Shown here in pieces: positions 60,318 through 64,000 of a stretch of DNA of 64,000 nucleotides. Positions within the stretch are counted from its first letter, which is position 1. The number at the start of each line of letters is the position of its first letter. The notes under the pieces were generated by a model that worked only from the letters and a program-made list of their open reading frames with translations, did not search any database and was not told where the DNA came from. A program made the translations under genes and the position numbers. This stretch comes from Hyphomicrobiales bacterium (GTDB lineage: Bacteria > Pseudomonadota > Alphaproteobacteria > Rhizobiales > Rhizobiaceae): contig UCKU01000013.1 of NCBI GenBank assembly GCA_900473185.1, forward strand, positions 536,396 to 600,395. The letters are read 5' to 3'.

Positions 60318-60704
60318 ATGTCCATCAAGCGATATGGCACTGTTCAGACCGGCGCCGGCGGCAAGCCGCTACCTTTCGCGCGTGCGGTCGAGGCAGATGG
60401 CTGGCTCTATGTTTCCGGCCAGGTGGCGATGGAAAACGGCGAGATCATCGACGGCAATATCGTTGCCCAGACGCATAAGACGATCGCCAATGTGCTCGCC
60501 ATTCTCGACGAGGCCGGATACGGCGTCGAGGACGTGGTACGCGTCGGCGTCTGGCTGGACGATCCGCGCGACTTCTGGACATTCAACAAGATCTATCAGG
60601 ATTATTTCGGCGCACATCCGCCGGCCCGCGCCTGCGTCCAATCGTCGATGATGGTGGATTGCAAGGTCGAGATCGACTGCGTTGCCTATAAGAAGAAGAG
60701 TTGA
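60318..60704 (+). CDS. RidA family protein (enamine/imine deaminase)
   Basis: This 128-residue RidA/YjgF protein has VSGQVAMENGEI, the catalytic arginine in PPARACVQ and the ending MVDCKVEIDCVAYKK. RidA hydrolyses enamine or imine intermediates released by PLP dehydratases, matching the divergent D-serine-dehydratase-like gene. It is transcribed with the RpiR regulator gene 25 bp downstream. Confidence 0.88.
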   Translation: MSIKRYGTVQTGAGGKPLPFARAVEADGWLYVSGQVAMENGEIIDGNIVAQTHKTIANVLAILDEAGYGVEDVVRVGVWLDDPRDFWTFNKIYQDYFGAHPPARACVQSSMMVDCKVEIDCVAYKKKS

Positions 60705-60729
60705 CTGAGGGATCGGCGGGAGGATCGGC

Positions 60730-61593
60730 TTGGATATCTTTTCCACATTGCAGGAAGACAGGAGCGGGCTCTCCGCCTCCGAGAGCCGCATCGCCGACAT
60801 CATCGTCAACGATTTCGAATTCGCGGTGAATGCCTCGATCATCGAGCTTGCCGAACGCGCAGAAGTCTCGCCGCCGACAGTCACACGCTTCTGCCGCCGT
60901 CTCGGCTGCGACAGCTTTTCCGATTTCAAGGTGCAGCTTGCCCGCACCGCCCATGTCGGCGTGCGTTATCTGAAGCCGGAATCAAAGAGCAGCGATCCGG
61001 CCGATGTCGCTCAGGATATCATCACCAAGGCGCAGAACGCCCTTTTTCTGTTGCATCGCTCTCTGGACCTCACCGCGATCGAGGCTGCTGTTGCGCAGAT
61101 CGCCAAGGCGGAGATGATCTATGCCTTCGGATCGGGCGGCAATTCCTCGATGATTGCCGATGAGCTACAGAATCGGCTCTTTCGCCTTGGTCTCAGGATC
61201 ACCTCCAGTTCCGACCACAGCATGCAGCTGATGATGGCGGCGGCAGCGAAGGCCGGTGATGTGATCATCGGCTCGTCCTTTTCAGGGCGCAACGCAGAGC
61301 TGGTGCGGGCCTTTGCACTGGCACGCGAGGCCAAGGTCAGGACCATTGCGCTGACGCAAACCGACAGCCCGGTCGCGAGAGCCGCCGGGATCGTCGTGCC
61401 GATCGATCTTCCGGAAGGAACGAACATCTTCCGCCCGACATCGACGCGTATCGCCTATATCGCAACCGTCGATATCCTGGCGAGCCTCGTCGCCTATGCC
61501 ATCCAACCGAAGGCGACGACGACGCTGAGACGCATCAAGCAGCAGCTGGTCACACACCGCGATGGGGATGACAAGCAGCTGCTCGGAGACTGA
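60730..61593 (+). CDS. RpiR/MurR family transcriptional regulator
   Basis: This 287-residue regulator starts at TTG. It has an N-terminal HTH_6 domain (LSASESRIADIIVNDFEFAV; ELAERAEVSPPTVTRFCRRL) and a C-terminal SIS sugar-phosphate-binding domain (EMIYAFGSGGNSSMIADELQ; DVIIGSSFSGRNAELVRAFA). Effectors in the family are phosphosugars, often amino-sugar derivatives. It is the only regulator in the sugar cluster and probably controls the GAAAA-type sites at its promoters. Confidence 0.88.
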   Translation: MDIFSTLQEDRSGLSASESRIADIIVNDFEFAVNASIIELAERAEVSPPTVTRFCRRLGCDSFSDFKVQLARTAHVGVRYLKPESKSSDPADVAQDIITKAQNALFLLHRSLDLTAIEAAVAQIAKAEMIYAFGSGGNSSMIADELQNRLFRLGLRITSSSDHSMQLMMAAAAKAGDVIIGSSFSGRNAELVRAFALAREAKVRTIALTQTDSPVARAAGIVVPIDLPEGTNIFRPTSTRIAYIATVDILASLVAYAIQPKATTTLRRIKQQLVTHRDGDDKQLLGD

Positions 61594-61612
61594 TCAACAA
61601 GAGGGAGCGACA

Positions 61613-62389
61613 ATGACGCAATCAGTGGCCATTGTGACAGGAGCAGCAGGCGATATCGGCGCGGCGATCGCCGATCGACTCGCCGCCGATCATGACGTCA
61701 TTCTGCTTGCGGATATCGATCTCGTCACTGCGGCAGCCGTTGCCGGCAGGCTTGGACCGGCCGATCGTTTCGTCGCCGTCGAATGCGATGTGACCAGCGA
61801 GACGAGCGTTGCGGCTCTTGCCAGGCGCGCAGCCCAGCTCGGCAGCCTGCGCACCCTTGTCAACAATGCGGGTGCAGCCCGCGCCGTCAGCCTGCATGAT
61901 ACGACGCCGGAGATCTGGCGTGCCGACAATGCGCTCAACCTCGAAGCGGCATTTCTCTGCTTTCGGGCCGTCGAAGACCAGCTGAAAGCGTCGCGAGGTT
62001 CCATGATCAACATTGCCTCGGTCAACGGCATGAACGTGTTCGGGCATCCGGCTTACAGCGCCGCCAAGGCCGGCCTTCTGCATTTCACCCGGCTGGTCGC
62101 CGTCGAATATGGAAAATTCGGCATCCGCGCGAATGCCGTTGCCCCCGGGACGGTGAAGACGCAGGCTTGGGAAGCCCGCGCGGCCGCCAATCCCAATGTC
62201 TTCGAGGATGCCCGTCGCTGGTATCCGCTGCAGCGAGTCGTCGATCCGAAGGACGTCGCCAATGCCGTCGCCTTCCTGGCTGGTCCCCAGGCTGCGGCGA
62301 TCACCGGCGTCTGCCTGCCTGTCGACTGCGGCCTGACAGCCGGCCAGGCCGAGCTTGCCCGTACTTTTTCCCAGTCCGAGCACTACTGA
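61613..62389 (+). CDS. Short-chain dehydrogenase/reductase
   Basis: This 258-residue classical SDR has the cofactor motif TGAAGDIG at 9-16, NNAG near residue 84, the catalytic serine in NIASVNG and YSAAK near residue 153. I chose the ATG at 61613 with GAGGGAG upstream. It lies 19 bp after the regulator gene. It probably oxidises or reduces a sugar or sugar acid in the pathway. Confidence 0.87.
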   Translation: MTQSVAIVTGAAGDIGAAIADRLAADHDVILLADIDLVTAAAVAGRLGPADRFVAVECDVTSETSVAALARRAAQLGSLRTLVNNAGAARAVSLHDTTPEIWRADNALNLEAAFLCFRAVEDQLKASRGSMINIASVNGMNVFGHPAYSAAKAGLLHFTRLVAVEYGKFGIRANAVAPGTVKTQAWEARAAANPNVFEDARRWYPLQRVVDPKDVANAVAFLAGPQAAAITGVCLPVDCGLTAGQAELARTFSQSEHY

Positions 62390-62420
62390 AAATCACAGGA
62401 TACACCGAGAGGAACGAGAT

Positions 62421-64000
62421 ATGAAACCGGCCGACTATCGCCTGGAAGGCAGCTGGAACCCCAATGGCGGGCCGAATGGCGCGTTCACTTTCACGCTTTT
62501 CAATCTTTCCAGCAAGGCGCTTTCCGGTTTCAAGCTTGTCTACACCTCGCTCACACGGGTCATCGATGCCGCCGCATGCGGCAATGCCACTTTTCTAAGA
62601 CGCAACGCCAATTTTCATGAATTCGAACCGCCGGCAGGCCTGATCCTCGCTGCCGGCGAAAGCTGGACGTTCACCGTCGCCGGCCTGCACCGCCCGGCGC
62701 GGCATTGCACTGATGGCGCCAAGTCCGCCTATCTGAGGCTGTCTTCCGGAGAGCATGTGCCGGTCGCCGTTTCCGATCTGCTTCTCGAAGGCCGCGTGAG
62801 CGAGCCTCCGCCCACGCTTTTGCCCGAGGGCCGGCTCGATCTGCCTTTTGCGCTGCAGCCGTGGCCGGCCGAAATCGATGCGAAACCGGGCGATAGTTTT
62901 CCGGTCATCCTCTATCCGGAAGGTGCCAGCACATACGAATTGTCGGCAATATCCGCCTGCATCTCTCTGACACGCCGCCTTTTCGAAAGCGACCATTCGG
63001 TTTTCAATCTGGTCGCCTCGCCGCAGGGGCGCGCGCTCACTTTCAGCAATGACGCCTCGCTTGACGTCGAAGCCTACCGGCTGACCTTCTCGGCCGATCG
63101 CGTGACACTTACTTATTCCGGCGCCGCAGGGCGCCAGTATGGCCTGACCTCGCTCGCGCAAATGCTGAACGGTGCGCGGGCAAGCAAGGGCAAATTCCGC
63201 TTCCCGGTTTCCGGAACGATTTCCGATCGGCCCCGCTACAGCTGGCGCGGCTGCCATCTCGACGTTGCCAGGCAGTTTTATCCGGTTGATGACGTCAAGC
63301 GGCTGATCGACATCCTTGCCTGGTTCAAGCTCAACATCTTCCACTGGCATCTGACCGATGACGAGGCCTGGCGTCTGGAGATCAAGGCCTATCCGCAACT
63401 GACGACAACGGGCGTGTTGCGAGGCCCGGATGAGCCGTTGCTGCCGCAGCTCGGCAATGGTGCGGAGCCTGTCGGCGGCTTCTACTCGCAGGACGATGTC
63501 AGAGACATCGTCGCACATGCGAGTTCTCTTCATGTCGAGGTGGTTCCGGAAATCGACATCCCCGGCCACAATGCGGCGACGCTGGTTGCCCTTCCTGATT
63601 TGACTGATGGACAGGAGGCGCCGGATAGCTACCATTCGGTTCAGGGCTATCCGAACAACGCGCTGAATCCTGCCGTGCCGCTGACCTACGAATTCCTGGA
63701 AAAGGTCTTCGACGAAATGGTCGAGCTCTTCCCCTCATCCTACATCCATATCGGCGGCGACGAAGTGGCGAACGGCTCCTGGCTCGCCTCGCCCCTTGCC
63801 AGGAAGCTGATGGCCGAAGAAGGCATTTCCGGCACCTTCGGGCTGCAGTCCTACTTCCTGAAGCAGATCAAGACGATGCTCGACAAGCGCGGCCGCAAGC
63901 TCGCCGGTTGGAACGAGGTCGCCCATGGCGGCGGGGTCGCGGCGAAGGACAGCCTGCTGATGGCCTGGGAAAATCCGCAGGTCGGCATCGAGCTTGCCGG
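62421..64000 (+). CDS. GH20 beta-N-acetylhexosaminidase, 3' end beyond window
   Basis: The frame from ATG 62421 (GAGAGGAACGAG upstream) stays open to the window end, giving 526 residues so far. It has an N-terminal beta domain and the GH20b-like region, then the GH20 barrel: SWRGCHLDVARQFYPVDDVK, FHWHLTDDEAWRLEIKAYP, VVPEIDIPGHNAATL and the catalytic D-E pair in HIGGDE (E448). GH20 enzymes release terminal GlcNAc or GalNAc by substrate-assisted catalysis. No signal peptide is visible, so it appears cytoplasmic and would act on imported oligosaccharide. Confidence 0.92.
   Translation, partial: MKPADYRLEGSWNPNGGPNGAFTFTLFNLSSKALSGFKLVYTSLTRVIDAAACGNATFLRRNANFHEFEPPAGLILAAGESWTFTVAGLHRPARHCTDGAKSAYLRLSSGEHVPVAVSDLLLEGRVSEPPPTLLPEGRLDLPFALQPWPAEIDAKPGDSFPVILYPEGASTYELSAISACISLTRRLFESDHSVFNLVASPQGRALTFSNDASLDVEAYRLTFSADRVTLTYSGAAGRQYGLTSLAQMLNGARASKGKFRFPVSGTISDRPRYSWRGCHLDVARQFYPVDDVKRLIDILAWFKLNIFHWHLTDDEAWRLEIKAYPQLTTTGVLRGPDEPLLPQLGNGAEPVGGFYSQDDVRDIVAHASSLHVEVVPEIDIPGHNAATLVALPDLTDGQEAPDSYHSVQGYPNNALNPAVPLTYEFLEKVFDEMVELFPSSYIHIGGDEVANGSWLASPLARKLMAEEGISGTFGLQSYFLKQIKTMLDKRGRKLAGWNEVAHGGGVAAKDSLLMAWENPQVGIELA

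Noticed and set aside
1..64000. CRISPR arrays, rRNA, tRNA and replication origin
   Set aside because: No regularly spaced repeats, no rRNA or tRNA-like sequences and no replication genes were noticed when reading the window, although tRNA detection by eye is not exhaustive.

Overview
The window is 64 kb of GC-rich DNA. Gene content and signals point to a Rhizobium-like alphaproteobacterium (Rhizobiales): stacked ABC transporter operons, DUF1989 proteins, FixL/FixJ/FixK-like regulators, an arcABC arginine deiminase operon, an RpiR-controlled amino-sugar cluster and an IS30-type transposase remnant. It looks like accessory or secondary-replicon DNA, because nearly everything serves catabolism, transport or stress. 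No rRNA, tRNA, CRISPR array or replication gene was seen. The genes at both ends run off the window.

Layout. (1) 1-5250, minus: a guanidine-nitrogen operon of binding protein, permease, ATPase, two DUF1989 proteins and a biotin-dependent carboxylase. Its leader carries a guanidine-I (ykkC) riboswitch behind a sigma-54-type -24/-12 promoter, with an NtrC-like palindrome upstream. (2) 5390-17132, plus: a large ATPase-LuxR (MalT/LAL-like) activator, then a dipeptide-type ABC transporter with a hydantoinase/oxoprolinase-like protein and two DUF917 proteins. Two identical 12-bp direct repeats 21 bp apart lie before the operon. (3) 17190-25520: a small secreted protein, an IS30 remnant, a membrane-anchored winged-helix/TPR regulator, a CYTH phosphatase, DUF2950 and DUF3300 envelope proteins, and a YiaW/YiaV-like pair. 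(4) 25600-31226: SulP transporter, PPK2 polyphosphate kinase and AI-2E-type permease in one run, then a Cax exchanger with a small potassium channel on the other strand.

(5) 31359-44250: an arginine/ornithine island. The minus-strand operon adiA-speF-potE-binding protein and the arcABC operon each have an FNR/FixK-type box about 105 bp upstream of the first start codon. An AdiC-like antiporter and a CDF transporter lie between them. Together they could convert arginine to agmatine, ornithine, putrescine, ATP, ammonia and CO2, with antiporters exchanging substrate for product. (6) 44300-51240: two small proteins, a FixL-like kinase without the expected heme-binding His, a FixJ-like regulator, two more paralogues of the winged-helix/TPR family (one short) meeting tail to tail, a FixK-like Crp/Fnr regulator and a small secreted protein.

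(7) 51568-64000: a sugar catabolic cluster with a Gfo/Idh/MocA oxidoreductase, a CUT1 ABC transporter, a D-threonine-aldolase/D-serine-dehydratase-like PLP enzyme, an MlrC-family metallopeptidase, an NTF2-like protein, RidA, an RpiR regulator, a short-chain dehydrogenase and a GH20 beta-N-acetylhexosaminidase. A GAAAA-(T/G)-rich motif recurs at its promoters and is a candidate RpiR operator. The enzyme set suggests release, import, oxidation and deamination of an N-acetylhexosamine-derived compound.
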